64,000 bases of DNA from positions 806,001 to 870,000 of the forward strand of contig NZ_LT629752.1 in assembly GCF_900105145.1 (NCBI RefSeq), read 5' to 3'. Numbering within the stretch: position 1 is the first letter of the stretch; each line of letters begins with the position of its first letter. The notes below the pieces were generated by a model that was given only the letters and a program-made list of their open reading frames with translations, was not told where the DNA came from and ran no database searches. Source of the DNA: Polaribacter sp. KT25b. GTDB taxonomy: Bacteria; Bacteroidota; Bacteroidia; Flavobacteriales; Flavobacteriaceae. This document shows positions 28,506-38,092 of the stretch, one piece after another. Position numbers and translations under genes: made by a program.

Positions 28506-28524
28506 AACAATTAAAACGAAGAAA

Positions 28525-29517
28525 ATGGCAATTTTAAATTTTCAGAAACCAGATAAAGTAATAATGATAGAATCTACAGATTTTTCTGGTAGATTTGAGT
28601 TTAGACCTTTAGAACCTGGTTTCGGTTTAACAATCGGTAATGCTTTAAGAAGAGTACTTTTATCTTCTTTAGAAGGATTTGCAATTACATCTTTAAGGGT
28701 AGATGGTGTAGAACATGAGTTTTCTACAGTATCTGGAGTTGTAGAAGATGTTACAGAAATTATCTTAAACTTAAAACAAGTTCGTTTTAAGAAACAAATA
28801 GATGACACAGATAGAGAAACTGTTTCTATATCTGTATCTGGTCAAGAGCAATTTACTGCTGGAGATTTACAGAAGTTTATTTCTGGTTTTCAAGTGTTGA
28901 ATCCAGATTTAGTAATCTGTAATATGGATAAATCTGTAAAATTAAATGCAGAAATTACGATAGAAAAAGGTAGAGGATTTGTACCAGCAGAAGAGAATAA
29001 AAAGGCTTCTGCACCAATTGGAACAATTTTTACAGATTCTATTTACACACCAATTAAGAATGTAAAATATGCAATCGAAAATTATCGTGTAGAGCAAAAA
29101 ACGGATTATGAAAAATTAGTTTTCGATATAGATACTGATGGATCAATCAATCCTAAAGAAGCATTAACTGAAGCTGCAAAAATTTTAATTCACCACTTTA
29201 TGTTATTCTCTGATGAGCGTATCACTTTAGAGGCTGATGAAATTGCACAAACAGAAACGTATGATGAAGAATCATTACACATGCGTCAGTTATTAAAAAC
29301 TAGATTAATCGACATGGATTTATCTGTAAGAGCTTTAAATTGTTTAAAAGCTGCAGAAGTAGATACATTAGGAGACTTAGTTTCTTTTAACAAAAGTGAT
29401 TTAATGAAGTTCCGTAATTTTGGTAAAAAATCATTAACAGAACTAGAAGAACTAGTTATTGTTAAAGGTTTAAACTTTGGAATGGATTTAACAAAATATA
29501 AATTAGATAGAGATTAA
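28525..29517 (+). CDS. rpoA: RNA polymerase alpha subunit
   Basis: 330 residues. The N-terminal assembly domain has [29 protein letters not shown] (partly quoted) and the SDERI segment. The C-terminal domain (about 265-320) has the helix-hairpin-helix region with [21 protein letters not shown] and [14 protein letters not shown], which contacts promoter DNA and activators. It is preceded by the hairpin at 28450-28505 and followed by a hairpin-bearing spacer before rplQ. Confidence 0.99.
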   Translation: MAILNFQKPDKVIMIESTDFSGRFEFRPLEPGFGLTIGNALRRVLLSSLEGFAITSLRVDGVEHEFSTVSGVVEDVTEIILNLKQVRFKKQIDDTDRETVSISVSGQEQFTAGDLQKFISGFQVLNPDLVICNMDKSVKLNAEITIEKGRGFVPAEENKKASAPIGTIFTDSIYTPIKNVKYAIENYRVEQKTDYEKLVFDIDTDGSINPKEALTEAAKILIHHFMLFSDERITLEADEIAQTETYDEESLHMRQLLKTRLIDMDLSVRALNCLKAAEVDTLGDLVSFNKSDLMKFRNFGKKSLTELEELVIVKGLNFGMDLTKYKLDRD

Positions 29518-29518
29518 T

Positions 29519-29562
29519 CTTTCATATTTTGCTCCTCAAACTGAGTAGATGCAAGATGAAAG
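29519..29562 (+). promoter_or_regulatory. Three-step hairpin between rpoA and rplQ
   Basis: Nested complementary segments fill the 60-base spacer: CTTTCAT (29519-29525) with ATGAAAG (29556-29562), TTGC (29529-29532) with GCAA (29551-29554), and CTCA (29535-29538) with TGAG (29542-29545). There is no T-run, so termination is unlikely. The helix ends 15 bases before the rplQ start codon. Confidence 0.5.
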
Positions 29563-29577
29563 TATAAAACAAACGTC

Positions 29578-30054
29578 ATGAGACACGGAAAAAAATTCAA
29601 TCATTTAGGTAGAAAAACAGCGCACAGAAAAGCAATGTTAGCAAATATGACTTGTTCTTTAATAGAGCACAAGCGTATTAATACTACTGTAGCTAAAGCT
29701 AAAGCTTTACGTTTATTTGCAGAACCTCTTATTACAAAATCTAAGTCGGATACTACGCATAACAGACGTATAGTTTTCTCTTATTTACGTGATAAATTTG
29801 CAGTAACAGAATTATTTAAAGAAATTTCTGTAAAAGTTGCAGATAGACCTGGTGGGTATTTACGTATCATCAAATTAGGAAATCGTCAAGGAGATAATGC
29901 CCCTATGGCAATGATTGAATTTGTAGATTACAATGAAATTTACAACCCTAAAGGTACAAAAGCTAAGAAAACTACTCGTAGAGGAAGAAGCAAAAAAGCA
30001 GATAATGCTCAAGTAGAAGGATCAGCATCAACAGAAGAAAAATCTGAAGAATAA
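29578..30054 (+). CDS. rplQ: Large-subunit ribosomal protein bL17 with a charged C-terminal extension
   Basis: 158 residues. The first 120 match bL17 ([21 protein letters not shown], and the [20 protein letters not shown] region). The last 35 residues form a low-complexity basic then acidic tail ([15 protein letters not shown] to STEEKSEE), as in other Bacteroidota. bL17 lies near the tunnel exit. It is the last gene of the ribosomal block and is followed by a strong intrinsic terminator. Confidence 0.98.
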   Translation: MRHGKKFNHLGRKTAHRKAMLANMTCSLIEHKRINTTVAKAKALRLFAEPLITKSKSDTTHNRRIVFSYLRDKFAVTELFKEISVKVADRPGGYLRIIKLGNRQGDNAPMAMIEFVDYNEIYNPKGTKAKKTTRRGRSKKADNAQVEGSASTEEKSEE

Positions 30055-30080
30055 AAAATGAAAATTTTTTGAATCATATA

Positions 30081-30114
30081 AAAGGGATAGGCGTTTACGT
30101 TTATCCCTTTTTTT
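30081..30114 (+). terminator. Intrinsic terminator of the ribosomal cluster
   Basis: AAAGGGATA (30081-30089) pairs with TATCCCTTT (30102-30110), with an inner CGT/ACG helix, and the T-run extends to 30114. It lies 26 bases after the rplQ stop and ends the ribosomal superoperon before carA. Confidence 0.9.
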
Positions 30115-30146
30115 ATATTTTTACATCATCAAAATAACACTAATCA

Positions 30147-31265
30147 ATGAAATATCAAACACGTAAAAAGGCTTTAGTTTTATTAGCAGACGGTACAATT
30201 TTTTATGGAAAATCTGTTGGAATTGAAGGCACATCTACAGGAGAAATCTGTTTTAATACTGGGATGACTGGTTATCAAGAAATCTTTACAGATCCATCTT
30301 ATTTTGGTCAATTAATGGTAGCAACAAATGCCCATATTGGAAATTATGGTGTAAATATTAATGAAGTAGAATCCGATAGTATAAAAATTTCTGGATTAAT
30401 TTGTAGAAATTTTAGTTTTATACATTCTAGAGTAGATTCTGAAGAAAACTTATTAGATTGGTTTACAAAACATAATTTAGTAGCAATTTCTGATGTTGAT
30501 ACAAGAGCCTTAGTTGCATATATTAGAGATAATGGTGCAATGAATGCTATTATTTCTACGGATGTTGATAATATTGATTCGCTAAAAAAACAACTTTCCG
30601 AAGTGCCAAGTATGGAAGGTTTAGAATTAGCCTCAAAGGTATCTACAAAAGAACCATATTATGTAGGTGATAAAAATTCTGATATTAAAATCTCTGCCTT
30701 AGATATTGGAATTAAAAAAAATATTTTAAGAAATTTAGCAAAAAGGGGAGTATATATAAAAGTTTTCCCTTTTAATTCTTCTTTTGAAGATTTATCAGCT
30801 TTTAATCCTGATGGTTATTTTATTTCAAATGGGCCAGGAGATCCACAACCATTAATTGAAGCACAACAAGTAGCAGAAGAAATTATTAATAGAGATTTAC
30901 CTCTATTTGGTATTTGTTTAGGGCATCAAGTAATTGCTTTAGCAAATGGAATCTCTACATATAAAATGCACAATGGTCATAGAGGTATAAATCATCCTGT
31001 AAAGAATCTATTAACAGGAAAAGGAGAAATTACTTCTCAAAATCATGGTTTTGCAATAAATAGAGAAGAAGCAGAGGCTAATGAAAATATAGAGATTACG
31101 CATGTTCACTTAAATGACCACACGGTGGCAGGTATCAGAATGAAAAATAAAAATGTTTTTTCTGTTCAATATCACCCAGAGGCAAGTCCTGGACCTCATG
31201 ATTCTGAGTATTTATTTGATCAATTTATAGCAAATATTGAAAAAACAAAAAAAATTTCATCGTAA
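30147..31265 (+). CDS. carA: Carbamoyl-phosphate synthase small (glutaminase) subunit
   Basis: 372 residues. The N-terminal half is the CarA-specific domain (LLADGTIFYGKSVG and FNTGMTGYQEIFTDPSY). The C-terminal half is a class I glutamine amidotransferase with nucleophile Cys257 in LFGICLGHQ, and His343 and Glu345 in QYHPEASPGP. It releases ammonia from glutamine for CarB, feeding arginine and pyrimidine synthesis. carB is not in the window. The gene begins 32 bases after the ribosomal terminator. Confidence 0.98.
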   Translation: MKYQTRKKALVLLADGTIFYGKSVGIEGTSTGEICFNTGMTGYQEIFTDPSYFGQLMVATNAHIGNYGVNINEVESDSIKISGLICRNFSFIHSRVDSEENLLDWFTKHNLVAISDVDTRALVAYIRDNGAMNAIISTDVDNIDSLKKQLSEVPSMEGLELASKVSTKEPYYVGDKNSDIKISALDIGIKKNILRNLAKRGVYIKVFPFNSSFEDLSAFNPDGYFISNGPGDPQPLIEAQQVAEEIINRDLPLFGICLGHQVIALANGISTYKMHNGHRGINHPVKNLLTGKGEITSQNHGFAINREEAEANENIEITHVHLNDHTVAGIRMKNKNVFSVQYHPEASPGPHDSEYLFDQFIANIEKTKKISS

Positions 31266-31308
31266 CTTTAATGTTACTCATCGATAGTAAGTTATTTTTT
31301 AACTTTTT

Positions 31309-31342
31309 TTGGTGTTTTAATAACTTTTTATTACTACTTTTG
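31309..31342 (+). promoter_or_regulatory. Promoter within the carA-eno gap
   Basis: A perfect TAnnTTTG (TACTTTTG, 31335-31342) has a TTG 23 bases upstream (31309-31311), at the long end of the accepted spacing. It points to the short hairpin-plus-terminator unit at 31345-31414, not directly to eno, which starts 197 bases further on and beyond a terminator. Confidence 0.6.
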
Positions 31343-31344
31343 AG

Positions 31345-31414
31345 ATGTGATGTAAAAATCACATTCTTTTTCATAGCAATTTTCCCACTCAATTTATTGA
31401 GTGGGTTTTTTTTT
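31345..31414 (+). ncRNA. Candidate small RNA between carA and eno
   Basis: Downstream of the TACTTTTG promoter lies a 7-bp hairpin ATGTGAT/ATCACAT (31345-31351 with 31358-31364), then an unpaired AU-rich stretch, then a strong intrinsic terminator (31384-31414). A transcript of about 65-70 bases would have two stem-loops and no coding capacity. It could also be only the carA terminator with a fortuitous promoter. The family is unknown. Confidence 0.45.
31384..31414 (+). terminator. Intrinsic terminator between carA and eno
   Basis: CCCACTCAA (31384-31392) and TTGAGTGGG (31397-31405) form a perfect 9-bp stem with a 4-base loop, followed by nine T (31406-31414). Confidence 0.92.
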
Positions 31415-31515
31415 ATAAGTTATTTTTTTGAGTAAACGTTTTCGTAATTAATTAAAGACAAATTATTTAAAACCTCCTATATTTTGTAACTTAGCATCAG
31501 AAATAAAACGTATAA

Positions 31516-32826
<1,311 letters not shown>

Positions 32827-32847
32827 AGAATAATTTTAAAAATAATT

Positions 32848-32879
32848 AAACCTCATAAGTTATTATGAGGTTTTTTTTT
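32848..32879 (+). terminator. Intrinsic terminator of eno
   Basis: AAACCTCATAA (32848-32858) pairs with TTATGAGGTTT (32863-32873) around a GTTA loop, and the T-run continues to 32879. Confidence 0.92.
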
Positions 32880-33001
32880 GTGTATTTCGCAAATAAGTTA
32901 AACTTATTTTAAAATATCTAAATTCTATTGGTGTGGCCTTTTAAAATGCTGTAAAATTAAGTATCTTCGTCAAACTTAACAAAACTAAAAATCATCGTTA
33001 A

Positions 33002-34288
33002 ATGTCAGATATAGCTAAATTACAGATTGGAGATAATTCGTATGAATTTCCTTTAGTAAAAGGAACAGAGAATGAAGTTGCCATCGATATAAAAAAATTA
33101 AGAGTAGTAACGAATGGTATAATAACCATCGATCCTGGTTTTAAAAATACAGGTTCTTGTGAAAGTGCTATAACATTTTTAGATGGTGAAAAAGGTATTT
33201 TAAGGTATAGAGGTTATCCTATTGAAGAGTTAGCTGAAAAAGCAGATTTCTTAGAAGTATCTTATGCATTGATATTTGGTAATTTACCAACAAAACAGGA
33301 ATTAGATAAATTTCATGCAGATATTAAAGAGCATTCTTTGGTTGATGATGATGTAAGAAAAATTTTAGAAGCATTTCCAAAAGCAGCTCATCCAATGGGT
33401 GTTTTGGCTTCATTAACAAGTGCACTTACTGCTTTTAATCCTTCTTCTGTAAATACAGCCTCTAAAGAAGATATGTATCATGCTATTGTTAGAATCTTAG
33501 CTAAATTTCCTGTACTAGTTGGTTGGACAATGCGTAAGAGTAAAGGATTGCATTTAAATTATGGAAAAAAATCTTTAGGCTATGTAGAGAACATTTTGTA
33601 TTTAATGTTTAAACAGCCAAATGAAGAATATGTAATGAATCCTATCATTAAAGATGCTTTAGATAAATTATTAATTTTACATGGAGATCACGAACAAAAT
33701 TGTTCTACATCAACAGTTAGAATTGCTGGTTCTTCTCATGTAGGTTTATTTGCTTCTTTATCAACAGGGATTTCTGCTCTTTGGGGACCACTACATGGAG
33801 GCGCTAATCAGGCAGTATTAGAAATGTTAGAAGCTATACAAGCAGATGGAGGAGATACTAAAAAATACATGGCGAAAGCTAAAGATAAAAACGATCCTTT
33901 TAGATTGATGGGCTTTGGACATAGAGTTTACAAAAATTTTGATCCAAGAGCAAAAATTATCAAAAAAGCCGCAGATGAAGTTTTAAATGATTTAGGTGTT
34001 GATGATCCTATTTTAAAGATTGCTAAAGGATTAGAACAAGAAGCTTTAAACGAACCTTATTTTGTTGAAAGAAAATTATATCCAAATGTAGATTTCTATT
34101 CAGGAATTATTTATAGAGCAATGGGTATTCCTACAGATATGTTTACAGTAATGTTCGCTTTAGGACGTTTGCCTGGTTGGATTGCGCAATGGAGAGAAAT
34201 GAGATTAAACAAAGAACCAATAGGAAGACCTCGTCAAATTTATATTGGTGAAACAGAAAGACATTTTGTCGAATTAGATAAAAGATAA
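33002..34288 (+). CDS. gltA: Citrate synthase
   Basis: 428 residues of the hexameric-type bacterial citrate synthase. The N-terminal beta-hairpin region (FTNGIITIDPGF-like) is followed by the RGYPIEELAE motif. The active-site segments NCSTSTVR, GPLHGGANQAV and GHRVYKNFDPRAK are intact, and the catalytic Asp lies in VDFYSGI. It condenses oxaloacetate with acetyl-CoA at the entry of the TCA cycle. An imperfect promoter element TATCTTCG lies at 32962-32969. It is monocistronic, with a terminator directly after it. Confidence 0.97.
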   Translation: MSDIAKLQIGDNSYEFPLVKGTENEVAIDIKKLRVVTNGIITIDPGFKNTGSCESAITFLDGEKGILRYRGYPIEELAEKADFLEVSYALIFGNLPTKQELDKFHADIKEHSLVDDDVRKILEAFPKAAHPMGVLASLTSALTAFNPSSVNTASKEDMYHAIVRILAKFPVLVGWTMRKSKGLHLNYGKKSLGYVENILYLMFKQPNEEYVMNPIIKDALDKLLILHGDHEQNCSTSTVRIAGSSHVGLFASLSTGISALWGPLHGGANQAVLEMLEAIQADGGDTKKYMAKAKDKNDPFRLMGFGHRVYKNFDPRAKIIKKAADEVLNDLGVDDPILKIAKGLEQEALNEPYFVERKLYPNVDFYSGIIYRAMGIPTDMFTVMFALGRLPGWIAQWREMRLNKEPIGRPRQIYIGETERHFVELDKR

Positions 34289-34316
34289 AAAAATGTATTA
34301 TTTTTACTAAAAATTT

Positions 34317-34346
34317 AAAAGCTTCATATTATATGAAGCTTTTTTT
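34317..34346 (+). terminator. Intrinsic terminator of citrate synthase gene
   Basis: AAAAGCTTCATA (34317-34328) pairs with TATGAAGCTTTT (34332-34343) around a 3-base loop, followed by T to 34346. The next start codon is only 14 bases downstream, so that gene must be served by a promoter inside or before this hairpin, or by read-through. Confidence 0.9.
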
Positions 34347-34360
34347 ATCAATTTAAAAAT

Positions 34361-35275
34361 ATGTTGCAACTTAATATACAAAATGAAACGTCTAAATTAA
34401 GATCTGTTATTTTAGGAACAGCAAAAAGTAATGGGCCAGTTCCAAGAGTTGAAGATTGTTATGACCCTAAAAGTATACAGCATGTCTTAGCTGGTACTTA
34501 TCCAAAAGAAGAAGACATGATTTTAGAAATGGAAGCTGTTGCTAAAGTTTTTGAAAAATACAATGTTCAGGTTTTTAGACCAACGATTATTCAAAATTAT
34601 AATCAAATTTTTTCAAGAGATATTGCTTTTGTTATTGAAGATAAATTGATAAAAGCAAATATTTTACCTGATAGAGAAGAGGAATATTTAGCTATAAAAC
34701 ATGTATTAGATCAGATTAAAGAAGAAAATATTATTCATTTGCCAGAAGAATGTCATGTAGAAGGTGGTGATGTGATGCCTTGGAATGATTATATTTTTGT
34801 TGGTACATATTCTGGAGAAGATTATGCAGATTATATTACTGCTCGTACAAATACAGATGCGGTAATCGCTTTACAAGAGTTATTTCCTGATAAAATTGTA
34901 AAATCGTTTGAGTTAAGAAAATCTAATACAGATCCTAAAGAAAATGCCTTACATTTAGATTGTTGTTTTCAGCCAATAGGAAAAAATAAAGCAATTTTAC
35001 ATAAAAACGGATTTTTAATAGAAAGAGAATATGAGTGGTTATTAAATTATTTTGGAAAAGAAAATGTGTTTGAAATTAGCAAAGAAGAAATGTATAGCAT
35101 GAATAGTAACGTGTTTTCTATTTCTGAAAAAGTAGTTATTTCAGAACAAAATTTTACACGTTTAAATACTTGGTTAAGAAATAACGATTTTATTGTTGAA
35201 GAAGTTTCTTATACAGAAATTGCAAAACAAGAAGGATTATTAAGATGTTCTACATTACCTTTGATTAGAGATTAA
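34361..35275 (+). CDS. Amidinotransferase/arginine deiminase-fold hydrolase (DDAH-like)
   Basis: 304 residues of the guanidino-group modifying superfamily. The catalytic set is visible: the ECHVEGGDV segment binding the guanidinium side, His198 in LHLDCCFQP, and the C-terminal nucleophile Cys296 in GLLRCSTLPLIRD. Members hydrolyse or transfer amidino groups from arginine, methylated arginines or related compounds. The substrate is not fixed by the sequence. It is followed 65 bases later by ctlX, a second enzyme of the same fold, which suggests linked steps in arginine or citrulline breakdown. Confidence 0.85.
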   Translation: MLQLNIQNETSKLRSVILGTAKSNGPVPRVEDCYDPKSIQHVLAGTYPKEEDMILEMEAVAKVFEKYNVQVFRPTIIQNYNQIFSRDIAFVIEDKLIKANILPDREEEYLAIKHVLDQIKEENIIHLPEECHVEGGDVMPWNDYIFVGTYSGEDYADYITARTNTDAVIALQELFPDKIVKSFELRKSNTDPKENALHLDCCFQPIGKNKAILHKNGFLIEREYEWLLNYFGKENVFEISKEEMYSMNSNVFSISEKVVISEQNFTRLNTWLRNNDFIVEEVSYTEIAKQEGLLRCSTLPLIRD

Positions 35276-35340
35276 CCTATAAATTACCAGCTTAAATTTA
35301 AATTATTTTAAAATATTATTTTTTGAAAGAATTCTAACCC

Positions 35341-36276
35341 ATGCAACAAACTACAAATTCAATCCTAATGATTCGTCCTATAAATTTTAGGATGAATGAA
35401 CAAACTGCAGTAAATAATTACTATCAAAAATCGTTAAAAGATTTATTACCAGCTACAATAAATTCTAAAGCACAAAAAGAATTTGATACTTTTGTAGAAA
35501 AGTTAAGAAGCTTTGGTGTTGAGGTAATTGTTGTATCCGATAATAAAGAATTTGATACTCCAGATTCTATTTTTCCTAATAATTGGGTTTCTTTTCATGA
35601 TGATGCAACTGCTGCAATTTATCCTATGTTTGCAGAGAATAGACGTTTAGAAAGAAGAGAAGATGTGTTTTTAGAGTTAGAAAAAAAAGGTTTTTTAATT
35701 GAAAATATTGTAGATTATACTGCTGCAGAAGAAGAACAAGTGTTTTTAGAAGGCACAGGGAGTATGAGTTTAGATCGTGAAAATAAAAAAGCATATTGTG
35801 CATTATCTCCTAGAGCAGATGAAGATTTATTTATAGAGTTTTGTGAAGATTTTGAATATACGCCTGTTATTTTTACTTCATATCAAACAGTAGAAAATAG
35901 AAGAGAAGCAATTTATCATACCAATGTAATGATGTGCATTACAGAAACTTTTGCAGTAATTTGTTTATCTTCTATTGATGATAAAAGTGAACGTAAAAAC
36001 GTGTTAAAAAATTTAAAAGAAGACAAAAAGCTTGTTATTGATATTACTGAAGAACAAGTAGCCAATTTTGCGGGAAATATGTTGCAAGTAAAAGGTGCAA
36101 ATGACGAACTTTTTTTAGTAATGAGTCAAGCAGCACATGATTGTTTAACACAGAGTCAAAAATCACAAATTAACAGATATTGTAAAATAATATCTAGTTC
36201 TTTAGCTACAATAGAAGCTTGTGGTGGTGGAAGTGCACGTTGTATGATGGCAGAAGTTTTTTTGCCTAGAAATTAA
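35341..36276 (+). CDS. ctlX: Citrulline-utilization hydrolase CtlX
   Basis: 311 residues of the amidinotransferase fold. Signatures of the CtlX branch include MIRPINFRMNEQTAVNNYYQ, DSIFPNNWVSFH, FLEGTGSMSLDR, His193 in YHTNVMM and the terminal nucleophile Cys301 in GGGSARCMMAEVFLPR. CtlX proteins are thought to hydrolyse citrulline to ornithine with release of ammonia and CO2. The pair with the preceding DDAH-like hydrolase suggests an arginine to citrulline to ornithine route. It precedes prsW by 14 bases. Confidence 0.88.
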   Translation: MQQTTNSILMIRPINFRMNEQTAVNNYYQKSLKDLLPATINSKAQKEFDTFVEKLRSFGVEVIVVSDNKEFDTPDSIFPNNWVSFHDDATAAIYPMFAENRRLERREDVFLELEKKGFLIENIVDYTAAEEEQVFLEGTGSMSLDRENKKAYCALSPRADEDLFIEFCEDFEYTPVIFTSYQTVENRREAIYHTNVMMCITETFAVICLSSIDDKSERKNVLKNLKEDKKLVIDITEEQVANFAGNMLQVKGANDELFLVMSQAAHDCLTQSQKSQINRYCKIISSSLATIEACGGGSARCMMAEVFLPRN

Positions 36277-36290
36277 TTAGATATATAGAA

Positions 36291-36965
36291 ATGCATTTAT
36301 TATTCCTTGCCGTAGCTCCCGTTATGGTAATTATTTTATACATTTATTTTAAAGATAAATTTGAAAAAGAACCCATTCATTTTTTATTTAAAAACTTTCT
36401 TTTGGGTGCTTTTGTAAGCGTATTAATTACTTTTGTTTTAAGTATTATTACTGGTTTTCTTTTTGATTTAACGAATGATAATAGTATTTTAAATCAATTT
36501 ATAAAAGCATTTATTGTTGTTGCTTTGGTAGAAGAGTTTTCTAAATATATCATAGTAAGATATTATGCACAACCCAATAAAGAATTTAATGAACCTTTTG
36601 ATGGTATAGTTTACGCTGTTATGGTTTCTATGGGTTTTGCTGCACTAGAAAACGTTTTATTTGTGTATAAACATGGAATTGAAACAGGAATTACAAGAGC
36701 TTTTACGGCGGTTCCGGCACACGCTACTTTTGCTATTTTATTGGGTTATTATATGGGGAAAGCTAAGTTTTCTAAAAATAAAAGAAAGTTAAATTTAATT
36801 GGATTATTAGTTGCAATAATTTTTCATGGTGCCTATGATTTCTTTTTGTTTATTAACTTTATTCCAGGAACAGTAATTGGTGCTTTATCTTCATTATTAG
36901 TAGGCATCGTTTTATCAAGAAAAGCAATTAAAATACATCAGAAAAACTCTAATTTTAATGTTTAA
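36291..36965 (+). CDS. PrsW-family intramembrane protease
   Basis: 224 residues with about seven membrane segments. The family motifs are present: VALVEEFSKY (paired Glu), the EPFDGIVYAVMVSMGFAALEN segment with the E-N end, and the His residues in AVPAHATFAILLGYYMG and IIFHGAYDF. PrsW cleaves the anti-sigma factor RsiW in Bacillus; the flavobacterial target is unknown. It may be the last gene of a transcript with the two hydrolases (14-base gap). Its last 11 bases overlap the convergent T9SS gene. Confidence 0.9.
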   Translation: MHLLFLAVAPVMVIILYIYFKDKFEKEPIHFLFKNFLLGAFVSVLITFVLSIITGFLFDLTNDNSILNQFIKAFIVVALVEEFSKYIIVRYYAQPNKEFNEPFDGIVYAVMVSMGFAALENVLFVYKHGIETGITRAFTAVPAHATFAILLGYYMGKAKFSKNKRKLNLIGLLVAIIFHGAYDFFLFINFIPGTVIGALSSLLVGIVLSRKAIKIHQKNSNFNV

Positions 36966-38085
36966 TTATTTTTCTAATTACATTTTTTTTGTCATCAAAC
37001 TTAATTTTTAATAGATAAATTCCTTTAGAAAAATTAGAAATGTTTATTTCTTTTTGATTAGCATTAAACTCTTTAATTTTTTTTCCTAAAGTATTATATA
37101 TAGAAATAGTTTGTATTTCTTTTTCACTTCGGATAGTTATGTTTCCAGAAGTAGGATTTGGATAAATATTTAAATTTTCTAAAGTATTTTTCTCAATTGA
37201 TAAAAGTAGAGATCTATAATCTCTAAATTCAAATAATTTCTGTTTTAGAGAGATAATGTCTTCATTTACAGCTTCTCTAGAAATATAAAATCTACCGTAA
37301 TCAAAACTTGTAATTCCTTCAACTTGATTACCAACGCCAAGTTCATTTGTTAGTGTGTATTTGCTAAATCCAGATTTAAAAATATCATCTCCAGGGCTTC
37401 TGTTAGCACTAATATGAACTAAAAACGGAATTGCATTTGCGTTAATACCACAAAGCAAAAAGTTGCTGTTTTGTACTGTTGCACCAGTAATTAACCCTAC
37501 TATATTTGCCGAACTAACTTTTACAGCTGTATGATTGCCAAGCGTAATTGGAAATTTATAAACATTGGTTTTTAAATCGCCTCTGTTTTTAGTGAATATC
37601 AGAAAATTATTCTCATAAACAACTAAGGCTTCAGCATCAAAATTATGAGTATCAGAACCATCAAAACTTGTTTGATCTTCATAAGAAAATGAAATTGTTT
37701 CAGCAGAAACAGTGTTACTTTTTTTTAAGTCAGATTTTAAAACTCTATAAATTTTTAGGTCTGTTCTTGTTCCTTTATTATTTCCAGAATCACTAATGTA
37801 AATATAAGTTTCATCATCAGCTAAATCTTCCCAATCAACATTAGTGGCATTTGTTATGGTAATTCGTCTGTTAAGAACACCTGTTAAACTATCTAATTCA
37901 TATAAATATGCATTATCTCCACTATCATTATGTGTAATAATTTTTCCATTCAAAAAAAGTAAGCCAGAAGTTTCTTTTGCAACTGCCGGAATTTCAAACT
38001 TTTCTTTAAATTCGGTAATTTGACTTTGAATTAAAAAGGAATTTAGAAAAATTAATAAAAATAAATATGGAGTTTTAATTTTCAT
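36955..38085 (-). CDS. Secreted protein with type IX secretion (type A) sorting domain
   Basis: 376 residues. It has a Sec signal peptide (LFLLIFLNSFLIQSQ) and a body of about 270 residues with repeated beta strands of beta-propeller character (NRRITITNATNVDWEDLADDETYIYISDSGNN, cut; GSDTHNFDAEALVVY). It ends in a T9SS C-terminal domain starting LNIYPNPTSGNITIR and ending KGIYLLKIKF. It is therefore exported across the outer membrane by the type IX system. It lies seven bases after the PafA-like phosphatase gene, so they share a transcript. The WEDLADD pattern is common in such propellers of unknown function. Confidence 0.88.
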   Translation of the reverse strand: MKIKTPYLFLLIFLNSFLIQSQITEFKEKFEIPAVAKETSGLLFLNGKIITHNDSGDNAYLYELDSLTGVLNRRITITNATNVDWEDLADDETYIYISDSGNNKGTRTDLKIYRVLKSDLKKSNTVSAETISFSYEDQTSFDGSDTHNFDAEALVVYENNFLIFTKNRGDLKTNVYKFPITLGNHTAVKVSSANIVGLITGATVQNSNFLLCGINANAIPFLVHISANRSPGDDIFKSGFSKYTLTNELGVGNQVEGITSFDYGRFYISREAVNEDIISLKQKLFEFRDYRSLLLSIEKNTLENLNIYPNPTSGNITIRSEKEIQTISIYNTLGKKIKEFNANQKEINISNFSKGIYLLKIKFDDKKNVIRKIIKH

Positions 38086-38092
38086 AAATTAG

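Noticed and set aside
32962..32969. TATCTTCG before citrate synthase as a full promoter.
   Set aside because: One mismatch to TAnnTTTG and no TTG at the correct distance; mentioned with the gene but not listed as a feature.
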